This document shows positions 27,339-37,633 of a DNA stretch of 64,000 bases, piece by piece. The stretch comes from Burkholderiaceae bacterium (GTDB lineage Bacteria > Pseudomonadota > Gammaproteobacteria > Burkholderiales > Burkholderiaceae_E). A program made the position numbers and the translations under genes. The stretch's first letter is position 1, and each line of letters starts with the position of its first letter. Below the pieces are notes generated by a model, which worked only from the letters and a program-made list of their open reading frames with translations, ran no database searches and had not been told where the DNA came from. The stretch lies in the NCBI GenBank assembly GCA_016710525.1, contig JADJVQ010000006.1, positions 1 to 64,000 on the forward strand, read 5' to 3'.

Positions 27339-28306
27339 ATCGACGATTGGCGCTTGCCAGGCTCGGCGCGCTTGCGACGGTGGCCGTCGGCGCCGCGCAA
27401 ATGGCCGGGTGCGCGCTGGTGCGCCGTGCCAGGGATGCGGCGCCCCTGCCTGCGCTGGTGGCGCCCCCTGACCCGCCGCAGGCGCTGGTGGCCGCCCTGC
27501 GCCAGGCCGGTTCGGGTCCGCCCGCCCTGCTGGGCCTGGGTGAAATCCACGATAACGCCGTGCAGCACAGCCTGCGATTGCATTGGCTGGAACGCCTGCT
27601 CGAGCGCGGCGGACGCTTTGCCGTGGCCATGGAACAGCTCGACGCGGCCCATCAGGACCGGATCGACGCGCTGCGTGCCGCCGATGCCCGGTCCGGCACG
27701 CCGACCGAGGCGCGCGCGCTGGCGCAGGCGGGCGGCTTTTCGTTCGATGGCTGGGACTGGCACTTCTACGAGCCGGTGATCGCCTGGGCGCTGCGCCGGG
27801 GTCTGCCGCTGATCGGGGCCAACCTGGCCAATGCCCAGACAGCGGGCATCGCCCGCGGTCAGCCGCACGCGCTGGCGCAGGCGCAGCCCGCCGGGTGGCG
27901 CGATGCCGATGAAAGCGGCCAGCAGCGCGAGATTGCCCAGGCGCATTGCGGCGTGCTGCCTGTTTCGATCCTGCCGGCGATGGCGCGTGCCCAGCGTGCC
28001 CGCGATGCGACGATGGCGCAGGCTCTGCTGCGTGCACGAAGCACGCATCGGATGCCGGTGGTCCTGCTGGCCGGCAACGGCCACGTGCGCCGGGATCTGG
28101 GCGTGCCGCGTTACCTGGATGGCAGCGGACCCGCCGGCGCGATGCTGACCGTCGGCTTCGTCGAGCGCACCGCCGCGTTGTCGGCCAGCGCCCGCGACGC
28201 CGCCCCGAGCTTGGGCGACGATCCGTCCGGACTCTACGACTGGCGTGTCCTCACCGCACCCCAGCCGCGGCCCGATCCTTGTGCAGGTTTGCGCGAACGA
28301 ATGGGC

Positions 28307-29788
<1,482 letters not shown>

Positions 29789-29872
29789 CGGTGCCTCCTT
29801 GGCATGGGGCCGCTCGAGGGGCCCCTGGAAAAGTCGGGATGCCGCGCCTCCCGCCGGTGCGACATCGGGCTG

Positions 29873-30640
29873 TCAGTCGACCACCACGCAGTGTCCGCCG
29901 GCTTCGGCGAGCATGCGCAGCACGGCCTCGGGGGGCGGCGCGTCGGTGTAGAGCACATCCACCTGCGACAGATGGGCGAGCTGGACCATCGCGCGCCGGC
30001 CGAACTTGCCGTGATCGGCGGCCAGCCAGACTTCGCGGGATTGTTCGATCACTGCCTGCGCCACCTTGACTTCACGGTAGTCGAAATCGCGCAGCGTGCC
30101 ATCGGCCTCGATGCTCGAGATCCCGATCACGCCGATGTCGGCGCGAAACTGCCGGATGAAGTCGACCGTGGCTTCGCCGACGATGCCGTGGTCGCGCGCG
30201 CGCACGCTGCCTCCGGCGACCAGCACCTCGCAGCCCGGGCTGTCGGCCAGGATCGAGGCCACGTTCAGGCTGTTGGTCACCACCTTCAGGTCGCGGTGGC
30301 CGAGCAGTGCCGTCGCCACCGCTTCGGTGGTGGTGCCGATGTTCAGGATCAGCGAGCAGCCGTTCGGGATGTCCCGGGCCAGCGCGCGCGCGATGCGCCG
30401 CTTGCCGTCCGCGTTGAGCGACTGGCGCTGTCCGTAGCCGATGTTCTCGATGGTCGAACCGGCCGCCAGGCTGACCCCGCCGTGAAAGCGCGACAGCAGT
30501 CCCGCCCGGGCCAGCAGCGTCGAATCGCGCCGTACCGTCTGGGCGGTCACCCCCAGCAGTCGGGCCAGCTCGTCGATGCCCGCCGATTGCCGGGAAGCGA
30601 TTTCGTCGAGCAGTTTTCGCTGGCGGGGATTCAGGCGCAT
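29873..30640 (-). CDS. glpR: DeoR-family glycerol-3-phosphate regulon repressor GlpR
   Basis: DNA-binding repressor of 255 residues. The N-terminal helix-turn-helix (RQRKLLDEIASRQSAGIDELARLLGVTAQTVRRD) and the effector domain (ILNIGTTTEAVATAL, VLVAGGSVRARDHGIVGEATVDFI) are typical of GlpR, which is released from DNA by glycerol 3-phosphate. It lies between glpK and the divergent glpD. Inverted repeats in the 221-bp region before glpD are likely operators and suggest control of both directions. Confidence 0.92.
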   Translation of the reverse strand: MRLNPRQRKLLDEIASRQSAGIDELARLLGVTAQTVRRDSTLLARAGLLSRFHGGVSLAAGSTIENIGYGQRQSLNADGKRRIARALARDIPNGCSLILNIGTTTEAVATALLGHRDLKVVTNSLNVASILADSPGCEVLVAGGSVRARDHGIVGEATVDFIRQFRADIGVIGISSIEADGTLRDFDYREVKVAQAVIEQSREVWLAADHGKFGRRAMVQLAHLSQVDVLYTDAPPPEAVLRMLAEAGGHCVVVD

Positions 30641-30742
30641 TCGTGGAACAAGGGCCGGACCTCAGAGGCTGGGGTGCGAGCGGGCACCGGCGCGGATCGG
30701 GTGGCCACGGTGGCGGCAACGGGGTCTGGAGCATTTTAGCTC

Positions 30743-30791
30743 GAACAGAATAGAACAGGATGCCACAGCTGTTCTGTTGTTATTTGTTCGT
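30743..30791. promoter_or_regulatory. Likely GlpR operator region
   Basis: Between glpR and glpD, AGAACAG (30752-30758) and CTGTTCT (30769-30775) form an inverted repeat with a 10-bp centre. Outer CGAACA (30742-30747) and TGTTCG (30785-30790) extend the symmetry. Repeated GAACAG half-sites suggest cooperative binding. A TACATT further on is a possible -10 for glpD, but no good -35 was found. Assignment to GlpR is inferred from position. Confidence 0.5.
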
Positions 30792-30861
30792 TGTTGTACA
30801 TTACGATTCGTTTTGATGGCCGAGACGGAGCTGTGCCGCTCGGCATTCTGGTGCCTCCCTC

Positions 30862-32427
30862 ATGCCGCCTTCCGCTTCGCATCTCTCCAACGGTCCGCAG
30901 GACGCCGCGCCCGAATGCGATCTGCTGATCGTGGGCGGCGGGATCAATGGCGCCAGCATCGCGCGCGACGCGGCCGGACGGGGTCTTTCCGTGATGCTGT
31001 GCGAGCGCGACGATCTGGCCTCGCATACCTCGTCGGCCTCGACCAAGCTGATCCACGGCGGCCTGCGCTACCTCGAGCACTACGAGTTCGGACTGGTGCG
31101 CAAGGCGCTGATCGAACGCGAGGTGCTGCTGCGCAGCGCGCCGCACATCATGTGGCCGCTGCGTTTCGTGATGCCGCACGATCCGTCGATGCGCCCGGCC
31201 TGGCTGGTGCGCGCCGGCCTGCTGCTTTACGACCATCTGGCCAGACGCCAGGTGCTGCCCGGTTCGTCCGGGATCGACTTGCGCCGCCATTTCGCCGGCA
31301 CGCCGCTGCAGCCGCGCCTGACCCGCGGCTTCGTCTACTCCGACGGCTGGGTCGACGATGCGCGGCTGGTGGTGCTGAACGCCCGTGATGCCGCCGATCG
31401 CGGGGCCCGGGTGCTGACCCGGACCGCCTGCATCGATGCGACGCGCACGGCCGACCGGTGGCGGGCGACCCTGCGGGGGACCGACGGGCGCAGCTTCGCG
31501 GTGAGCGCGCGGGCGCTGATCAACGCGGCGGGACCCTGGGCCGCCAGCTTTCTCGGCGGGCAGGCTCATCAGTCCCACCGGCGCGCATTGCGTCTGATCA
31601 AGGGCAGCCATATCGTGGTGCCTCGACTGTTCGAGCACGACCACGCCTACATCTTCCAGAGTCCGGACAAGCGGATCGTCTTCGCGATTCCCTTCGAAGC
31701 GCAGTTCACGCTGATCGGCACCACCGACCTCGAACACCATGGCGATCCCGGCTCGGTGTCGATCGAGCCTGCCGAGGTCGATTACCTGTGCGGGCTGGTC
31801 AACCGGTATTTCCGGCGGCCGATCCAGGCAGCCGATGTGGTGTGGCAGTACAGCGGCGTGCGCCCGCTGCTCGATGACGAGTCGGGGGACCCGTCGGCAG
31901 TCACCCGCGACTACGCGCTCGAGCTCGATCGGGCGGGCGCGCCGCTGCTGTCGATCTGGGGCGGAAAGATCACGACCTCGCGCAAGCTGGCCGAAGAAGC
32001 GGTCGATGCGCTGCTGCCCGCGCTGGGGCTGCGCCGTGCGGCATGGACCCACGGCGCATTCCTGCCGGGTGGCGACCTGTCGGCCGTGATCGGCCCCGCC
32101 CATCGGCCCGACCTCGATTTCGAGCGCTTCGTGCAGCGCTGCGCCGAGCGCCGTCCGTGGCTCGACGCGCCGCTGCTGCGCCGCTGGGCGCGGGCCTACG
32201 GGTCACGCCTGGACCGGATGCTCGACGGTGCCGGGTCGATGGCGCAATTGGGCGAAGCTGTGGTCCCGGGACTGCACGAGGTCGAAATCGATTTTCTGCG
32301 CCGCGACGAATGGGTCGGCGATGCGCAGGATCTGCTCTGGCGGCGCAGCAAGCTGGGACTGCACCTGAGCGCGGACCAGCGCGAGACGCTGGCACGGCAC
32401 ATGGCGGGCCTGCCCGCCATCGGGTGA
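30862..32427 (+). CDS. glpD: Aerobic glycerol-3-phosphate dehydrogenase
   Basis: Membrane-associated FAD enzyme of 521 residues oxidising glycerol 3-phosphate to dihydroxyacetone phosphate and passing electrons to quinone. The FAD-binding LLIVGGGINGASIARDAAGRG is near residue 20, followed by the signature ASHTSSASTKLIHGGLRYLEHYEF, IPFEAQFTLIGTTD and SGVRPLLDD. The C-terminal domain of FAD-dependent GlpD is complete. It is transcribed away from glpR/glpK across a shared operator region. Confidence 0.95.
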   Translation: MPPSASHLSNGPQDAAPECDLLIVGGGINGASIARDAAGRGLSVMLCERDDLASHTSSASTKLIHGGLRYLEHYEFGLVRKALIEREVLLRSAPHIMWPLRFVMPHDPSMRPAWLVRAGLLLYDHLARRQVLPGSSGIDLRRHFAGTPLQPRLTRGFVYSDGWVDDARLVVLNARDAADRGARVLTRTACIDATRTADRWRATLRGTDGRSFAVSARALINAAGPWAASFLGGQAHQSHRRALRLIKGSHIVVPRLFEHDHAYIFQSPDKRIVFAIPFEAQFTLIGTTDLEHHGDPGSVSIEPAEVDYLCGLVNRYFRRPIQAADVVWQYSGVRPLLDDESGDPSAVTRDYALELDRAGAPLLSIWGGKITTSRKLAEEAVDALLPALGLRRAAWTHGAFLPGGDLSAVIGPAHRPDLDFERFVQRCAERRPWLDAPLLRRWARAYGSRLDRMLDGAGSMAQLGEAVVPGLHEVEIDFLRRDEWVGDAQDLLWRRSKLGLHLSADQRETLARHMAGLPAIG

Positions 32428-32444
32428 ACACAGAGGGAGAGAAC

Positions 32445-33254
32445 CTAGCCGCGCAGGCCCAGCACGTCCTGCATGTCATACAGCCCGGGATCGCGGGACA
32501 TCAGCCAGCGGCAGGCGCGCAGGCTGCCGCTGGCATACCCGTGGCGGCTGCTGGCCTTGTGGCTGATCTCGATGCGCTCGCCCAGGCCGGCGAACAGCAC
32601 CGTGTGATCGCCGACGACATCGCCGCCGCGAATGGCGGCAAAGCCGATGCTCGAGGGATCGCGCTCGCCGGTCACGCCTTGCCGGCCATACACCGCGACA
32701 TCGGCCAGATTGCGCCCCAGCGCGGCGGCGACGACCTCGCCCATCTTCAGGGCGGTGCCCGAAGGCGCATCGACCTTGTGCCGATGATGGGCCTCGATGA
32801 TCTCGATGTCGTAGCCCTGCGACAGGATGCGTGCCGCCATGTCGAGCAGTTTCAGGGTGGCATTCACCCCGACGCTCATGTTGGGCGAGGCGACGATCGG
32901 GATCGTGCGCGCGGCCTGCGCCAGCGCGGCCTTGCCGGCCTCATCGAAGCCGGTGGTGCCGATCACCATGCGCACGCCCGCGCGGCTGGCGAACGACAGG
33001 TGCGCCAGCGTGCCCTCGGGCCGGGTGAAGTCGATCAGCAGGTCGGCCTGCGACAACGCGGCGGCGATGTCGTCGGTCACCGGCACGCCGGTCGGGCGGC
33101 CCAGGAATTCGCCGGCATCGCGACCGATGGCCGGCGATCCGCTGACGTCGATGGCACCCGTCAGGCGCGCGTCCGGCGCCTGCAGCACGGATTCGATCAG
33201 CATCCGGCCCATTCGACCGCTGGCGCCTGCGATGGCGATACGCATCTCGCTCAT
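32445..33254 (-). CDS. dapB: 4-hydroxy-tetrahydrodipicolinate reductase
   Basis: Lysine/meso-DAP pathway enzyme, 269 residues from ATG 33254. The nucleotide-binding motif is MRIAIAGASGRMGRM; the catalytic signature is EAHHRHKVDAPSGTAL, and GTTGF is in place. The longer open frame upstream runs through the bamE 3' end and is rejected. It lies 10 bp after the bamE stop on the same strand, a pairing common in betaproteobacteria. Its 3' end converges with glpD, 17 bp apart. Confidence 0.96.
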   Translation of the reverse strand: MSEMRIAIAGASGRMGRMLIESVLQAPDARLTGAIDVSGSPAIGRDAGEFLGRPTGVPVTDDIAAALSQADLLIDFTRPEGTLAHLSFASRAGVRMVIGTTGFDEAGKAALAQAARTIPIVASPNMSVGVNATLKLLDMAARILSQGYDIEIIEAHHRHKVDAPSGTALKMGEVVAAALGRNLADVAVYGRQGVTGERDPSSIGFAAIRGGDVVGDHTVLFAGLGERIEISHKASSRHGYASGSLRACRWLMSRDPGLYDMQDVLGLRG

Positions 33255-33264
33255 GGTGATCCGA

Positions 33265-33750
33265 TCAGTTGCGCGCCGAGCCCGGCGCCTGGTAGCCCGG
33301 CAGGGCAGGGTCGCTGGTGTCATCGCGCACCGGCAGGTCGTCGGCCTTGATCGAGGCCACCTTCTCGTCGGTGAACAGGATCACCACCCGACGCAGCTCG
33401 GCCTTGCCGCTGGCGTACTGGTAGCGAAACACATAATCCCAGCGATTGGGCCGGAACAGCGGATTGAGCAGCGGCGAACCCAGCGTGAATCGCACCTGCT
33501 CGCGGCTCATGCCGGTGGTGACCTTGTCGAGCATCTCGCGGGTCACGTAATTGCCCTGCGGCAGGTCCACCTTGTAGGCCTCGAACAGGCCGCTGGACCG
33601 ATCGCGCGACGTGCTGCAACCGGCGAGCGTCATCAGCGCGGCGAGCGCGATCAGGGCGCACACGGAACGTGCCGGCGCGCCGGCCGGACGCGCCAGCGAT
33701 CGGGCGGCCGATGCGCGCGCTTGGTGCGAGGGATGCTCGTTGACTGGCAT
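33265..33750 (-). CDS. bamE: Outer membrane assembly lipoprotein BamE
   Basis: Small outer-membrane lipoprotein of the BAM complex, 161 residues from ATG 33750. The lipobox is TLAGC (after ALIALAALM), and the SmpA/OmlA domain follows: PQGNYVTREMLDKVTTGMSREQVRFTLGSPLL and RWDYVFRYQ. The N-region before the membrane stretch is long (about 35 residues), but the ATG at 33750 is the only reasonable start. It is divergent from fur, as in many proteobacteria, with 90 bp between start codons. Confidence 0.93.
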   Translation of the reverse strand: MPVNEHPSHQARASAARSLARPAGAPARSVCALIALAALMTLAGCSTSRDRSSGLFEAYKVDLPQGNYVTREMLDKVTTGMSREQVRFTLGSPLLNPLFRPNRWDYVFRYQYASGKAELRRVVILFTDEKVASIKADDLPVRDDTSDPALPGYQAPGSARN

Positions 33751-33789
33751 GGGCGCTTTCACCTGACTGTCTTGCGGGAATTGCAAACC

Positions 33790-33812
33790 CGATATGATAA
33801 CGATTCTTTTTT
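33790..33812. promoter_or_regulatory. Possible Fur box between bamE and fur
   Basis: The sequence GATATGATAACGATTCTTTT in the 90-bp fur-bamE gap keeps TGATAA and ATT of the GATAATGATAATCATTATC consensus; about 10 of 14 positions match in the better part. Autoregulation of fur through such a site is common. The match is partial, so this is a candidate only. Confidence 0.4.
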
Positions 33813-33840
33813 GCACGGCCCCGTTTCGCACGCCCCCGAT

Positions 33841-34275
33841 ATGCCGTCTCCCCAAGAACTCAAGACCATCGGACTGAAGGCGACACTGCCGCGCCTGAAG
33901 ATCCTCGAGATCTTCCAGAGCGGGCGCCATCGGCACATGAGCGCCGAGGACGTCTATCGCGATCTGCTGGCCGAACATCAGGACATCGGACTGGCGACTG
34001 TCTATCGTGTACTGACCCAGTTCGAGCAGGCCGGTCTGCTCAAGCGCAGCAATTTCGAATCCGGCAAGTCGATCTTCGAATTGAACGAAGGCTCGCATCA
34101 CGATCACCTGGTGTGCCTGCAATGCGGGCGCGTCGAAGAGTTCTTCGATCCCGAGATCGAAAAGCGTCAGCACAAGATCGCCCGCGAGCGCGGATTCTCG
34201 CTGCAGGACCATGCGCTTTCGCTTTACGGCAACTGCACCAGGACCGATTGCTCGTACCGCGGTGATCACCGCTGA
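33841..34275 (+). CDS. fur: Ferric uptake regulator Fur
   Basis: Iron-sensing repressor, 144 residues from ATG 33841. The winged-helix domain (LKATLPRLKILEIFQ, HMSAEDVYRDL, GLATVYRVLTQFEQAGL) and the metal-binding region (HHDHLVCLQCGRVEEFFDPEIE, then CTRTDC) are complete. Both CxxC-type zinc elements are present. It begins 90 bp from the divergent bamE, and the following ATP-grasp gene starts 44 bp downstream of its stop. Confidence 0.95.
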   Translation: MPSPQELKTIGLKATLPRLKILEIFQSGRHRHMSAEDVYRDLLAEHQDIGLATVYRVLTQFEQAGLLKRSNFESGKSIFELNEGSHHDHLVCLQCGRVEEFFDPEIEKRQHKIARERGFSLQDHALSLYGNCTRTDCSYRGDHR

Positions 34276-34319
34276 GCATTTCGATTGAAAGTCGGCACGG
34301 GCTTTGCTTCAATGGGTGC

Positions 34320-35867
34320 ATGAGCACACCCAGCCTAAAACTGATTGCACCAAAAGAGGGCGTTTTCGACGAAATGCTCGAGGCCGGGGGGATTTCGGCC
34401 CGAATGCACTATCGTGGGTACGCCAATTGGCTCGCCTCCACCACCGCTGAGGCCATGGCCTCCAAGCGAGCCGAGGCCGACCTCATCTTCCGACGAATCG
34501 GCATCACGTTCTCGGTCTACGGCGACGAGAGCGGGACCGAACGGCTGATTCCCTCGGACGTGGTGCCCCGGATCATCACGGCCAGCGAATGGGCACTGTT
34601 GCAGCGCGGACTGATCCAGCGCGTGACCGCCATCAACCGCTTCCTGGCCGACATCTATCACGGCCAGGACATCCTGCGCGCCGGCATCATTCCCGAAGAC
34701 CAGATCCTGGCCAATGACCAGTATCAGGTCGCGATGATCGGCATGAAGGTGCCGCACGACATCTACGCGCACATCGTCGGTGTGGACATCGTCCGCCACA
34801 GCGATGGCAAGTACTACGTGCTCGAGGACAACCTGCGCGTGCCCTCGGGGGTGTCCTACATGCTGAGCAACCGCAAGATGATGATGCGGCTGTTCCCGGA
34901 CCTGTTCCGGCGCTACCGGGTCCGTCCGGTCGAGCACTATCCCGCGCTGCTGCTGCAGACGCTGCGCTCGTCGGCCGAGGTCGACAACCCCACGGTGGTG
35001 CTGCTGACGCCGGGGCGCTTCAACAGCGCGTACTTCGAGCACACCTTCCTGGCCCAGCAGATGGGCATCGAACTGGTCGAAGGGCAGGATCTGTTCGTCA
35101 AGGACGGCTTCGTCTACATGCGCACGACATCGGGGCCGCAGCGGGTCGATGTCATCTATCGCCGGCTCGACGACGACTTCCTCGATCCGCTGGCCTTCCG
35201 CCCCGATTCCATGCTGGGTGTGCCCGGCCTGATGGCGGCCTACCGGATGGGCAACGTCGTGATCGCCAACGCGATCGGCACCGGCGTGGCCGACGACAAG
35301 TCGATCTATCCGTTCGTGCCCGAGATGGTGCGCTTCTATCTCGGCGAAGAGCCGATCCTGAACAACGTGCCGACCTGGCAGTGCCGCAAGCCCGAAGACC
35401 TCTCCTACGTGCTCGCGCACCTGGCCGAAGTCGTCGTCAAGGAGGTGCACGGTGCCGGCGGCTACGGCATGCTGGTCGGGCCCACCGCCAGCCGCGAAGA
35501 GATCGAAACCTTCCGCGAAGTGCTCAAGGCCAATCCCAGCAATTACATCGCCCAGCCGACGCTGGCCTTGTCGTCCTGCCCGACCTTCGTCGAAGAGGGG
35601 GTTGCGCCGCGCCACATCGATCTGCGCCCGTTCGTGCTGGTCGGGCGTGATGTGAAGATCGTGCCGGGCGGGCTTACCCGGGTGGCGCTGCGCAAGGGCT
35701 CGCTGGTGGTCAATTCGTCGCAGGGCGGCGGCACCAAGGACACCTGGGTCGTCGACGACGATGATGCGCCGGCGTTCGACGGCCTTGTCCAGTCGCAAAG
35801 CCTGTCGCAGGGGCAGTCCCAGTCCCAGTCCCAGTCCCAGGGCACGCCGATCAAGGGAGCGCTGTGA
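34320..35867 (+). CDS. Circularly permuted ATP-grasp protein (DUF404/DUF407)
   Basis: 515-residue protein of the circularly permuted ATP-grasp family (older names DUF404 and DUF407). Recognisable segments are MHYRGYANWLASTTAEAMASKRAEADLIFRRIGITF, the LEDNLRVPSGVSYML region and VVKEVHGAGGYGML (likely nucleotide loop), with FVLVGRDVKIVPGGLTRVALRKGS near the end. ATP-grasp enzymes form amide or peptide-like bonds. The C-terminal 15 residues are a low-complexity Q/S tract encoded by a hexanucleotide repeat. It is followed by the alpha-E and transglutaminase genes, a conserved trio proposed to make or attach a peptide-like tag. No experimental function is known to me. Confidence 0.9.
   Translation: MSTPSLKLIAPKEGVFDEMLEAGGISARMHYRGYANWLASTTAEAMASKRAEADLIFRRIGITFSVYGDESGTERLIPSDVVPRIITASEWALLQRGLIQRVTAINRFLADIYHGQDILRAGIIPEDQILANDQYQVAMIGMKVPHDIYAHIVGVDIVRHSDGKYYVLEDNLRVPSGVSYMLSNRKMMMRLFPDLFRRYRVRPVEHYPALLLQTLRSSAEVDNPTVVLLTPGRFNSAYFEHTFLAQQMGIELVEGQDLFVKDGFVYMRTTSGPQRVDVIYRRLDDDFLDPLAFRPDSMLGVPGLMAAYRMGNVVIANAIGTGVADDKSIYPFVPEMVRFYLGEEPILNNVPTWQCRKPEDLSYVLAHLAEVVVKEVHGAGGYGMLVGPTASREEIETFREVLKANPSNYIAQPTLALSSCPTFVEEGVAPRHIDLRPFVLVGRDVKIVPGGLTRVALRKGSLVVNSSQGGGTKDTWVVDDDDAPAFDGLVQSQSLSQGQSQSQSQSQGTPIKGAL
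35814..35837 (+). repeat. In-frame hexanucleotide repeat (CAGTCC)4
   Basis: Four perfect copies of CAGTCC code for Gln-Ser pairs at the C-terminus of the ATP-grasp protein; imperfect copies flank them. Slippage would change tail length by two residues per unit without shifting frame. Confidence 0.85.
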
Positions 35868-36799
35868 TGCTGTCACGTGTCGCGTCGCACCTGTACTGGC
35901 TGTCGCGCTATCTCGAGCGCGCCGAGAACATGGCGCGCATCCTCGATGTCGGCCATTCGCTGGCGCTGCTGTCCGGCTCGTCGGGGCAGGATTCGGCGGC
36001 CATCGAACCGCTGGTCATCACCGACACGCTCGAGGCCTTTCGCGAAACCGGCCAGCCGGCCACCGCCGAGAACGTGGCCCGCTTCCTGGCCTGGGACCCG
36101 GACCTGCCCTCATCGATCGCCAATTGCCTGGAGTCCAGCCGCGAGAACACCCGCGCGGTTCGCGGTTCGGTCACCTCCGAGATGTGGGAGACCATCAACG
36201 ACACCTGGCTGCAGCTGCAGGTGCGCCGGCGCAGCGGCGAAGAGCCGATCGATTCCGCCTTCTTCGACTGGGTCAAGGAGCGCAGCCACCTGTTCCGCGG
36301 GGTCACTTTCGCGACCAGCCGGCGCGACCAGCCCTACCAGTTCATCCGGCTGGGCACCTTCCTCGAACGGGCCGACAACACCGCGCGAATTCTTTCGGTC
36401 AAGCAGGGCCGTGACGAGACCGATGCCGATGCCGAGTCCGACTCCGACTACTACAGCCTGTCGGCGGTGCTCCGGTCGGTCTCCTCGCTGGAGGCCTATC
36501 GCGATACCTATCGCGACACCATCGAGGCGCGCCGGGTGGCCGAACTGCTGATCTTCAATCCGCAGCTGCCGCGTTCGCTTCGCTCCTGCTTCGACGAGAT
36601 CGATCACATCCTGACCGCACTGCCGCAGGAATCGGGGCGCCAGGCCCGCCGGCTTGCCGCGGTGATCCGCGCCGGCCTTGCGCATGGCGACCTCGAGGAC
36701 GTGCATCGTGTCGGTCTGCGCGCCTTCCTCGATCAGTTCCTCAGCGAGAACAATTCGCTGGGTGCGGCCCTGCACTCGGGCTACATGGAGATGAGATAA
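35867..36799 (+). CDS. Alpha-E domain-containing protein (DUF403)
   Basis: Mostly helical protein of about 311 residues. The start MLSRVASHLYWLSRYLERAENMARILDV and later RGVTFATSRRDQPYQFIRLGTFLERADNTARIL are the repeated signature of the alpha-E family. The start may be ATG 35867 or GTG 35864; either overlaps the end of the ATP-grasp gene, implying translational coupling. It is always found with the permuted ATP-grasp and transglutaminase-like proteins and probably works with them; its biochemical role is unknown. Confidence 0.9.
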   Translation: MLSRVASHLYWLSRYLERAENMARILDVGHSLALLSGSSGQDSAAIEPLVITDTLEAFRETGQPATAENVARFLAWDPDLPSSIANCLESSRENTRAVRGSVTSEMWETINDTWLQLQVRRRSGEEPIDSAFFDWVKERSHLFRGVTFATSRRDQPYQFIRLGTFLERADNTARILSVKQGRDETDADAESDSDYYSLSAVLRSVSSLEAYRDTYRDTIEARRVAELLIFNPQLPRSLRSCFDEIDHILTALPQESGRQARRLAAVIRAGLAHGDLEDVHRVGLRAFLDQFLSENNSLGAALHSGYMEMR

Positions 36800-37591
36800 A
36801 TGCGGCTCTCGGTTGTCCACTCCACCCGGTACCAGTACGCAGCGCAGGTCTCGCGCAGTACCCAGTACATCCGGCTCACGCCCTATGCGGCGGCCCAGCA
36901 GCGCATCGTCGACTGGTCGCTCGAGCTGCCCAGCCCCTGCGTGACGATGCGCGATGCGTTCGACAACCTCACGCACGTGCTGACACTGGACCAGCCTCAC
37001 GAGGAAATTCGCCTGGTCGCCCGCGGCACCGTCGAGGTGTCCGACGTCGACGATGGCGAGCCGGCCGGGCGCATCAATCCCAAGGTGTTTCTGCGCGACA
37101 CCGTGCTCACCGAACCGGACGACGCGATCCGCGAGTTCGTCGAGCCGATGCGCGCGGTGATCCGCAGCCGGCCCCTGATCGGGGTCAGCGACCTGATGAA
37201 CGCGGTGCTCGATCGCATGCCCTACAAGAAGGGCGTGACCTCCGCCGACACCAGCGCGGCCCAGTCGTTCGCGGCCGGGGTCGGGGTCTGCCAGGACCAC
37301 ACCCATGTGTTCATCGCGGCCTGTCGCGCGCTGGGCGTGCCGGCGCGCTACGTCAGCGGCTATGCCTATTCGCCCGACCGCGAGGTGGTCGCCAGCCACG
37401 CCTGGGCCGAGGCCTGGCTGGCCACGCGCTGGGTGAGCTTCGACATCAGCAATGCCCGATCGGTGGGCGGCGGTCACATCAAGCTGGCCATCGGCCTGGA
37501 CTATCTGGATGCCTGCCCGGTGCGCGGGGTTCGTCTGGGCGGAGGGGGCGAAGAACTCGCCACCGCGGCCAAGGTCAGTCCGCTGTCCTGA
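36800..37591 (+). CDS. Transglutaminase-like cysteine protease family protein
   Basis: 263-residue transglutaminase-fold protein. The N-terminal domain (MRLSVVHSTRYQYAAQVSRSTQYIRLTP) is the usual Bact_transglu_N. The catalytic cysteine is in GVCQDHTHVFIAACRALGVPARYVSGY, the histidine in ASHAWAEAWL and the aspartate in VSFDISN. It starts one base after the alpha-E stop. In this cassette it is proposed to cut or transfer the peptide product of the ATP-grasp enzyme; that role is inferred from gene association. Confidence 0.92.
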   Translation: MRLSVVHSTRYQYAAQVSRSTQYIRLTPYAAAQQRIVDWSLELPSPCVTMRDAFDNLTHVLTLDQPHEEIRLVARGTVEVSDVDDGEPAGRINPKVFLRDTVLTEPDDAIREFVEPMRAVIRSRPLIGVSDLMNAVLDRMPYKKGVTSADTSAAQSFAAGVGVCQDHTHVFIAACRALGVPARYVSGYAYSPDREVVASHAWAEAWLATRWVSFDISNARSVGGGHIKLAIGLDYLDACPVRGVRLGGGGEELATAAKVSPLS

Positions 37592-37633
37592 GCGTGTTCC
37601 GGCCGGCCGTGCGGCACTTCGCCGGCCGGCGAG

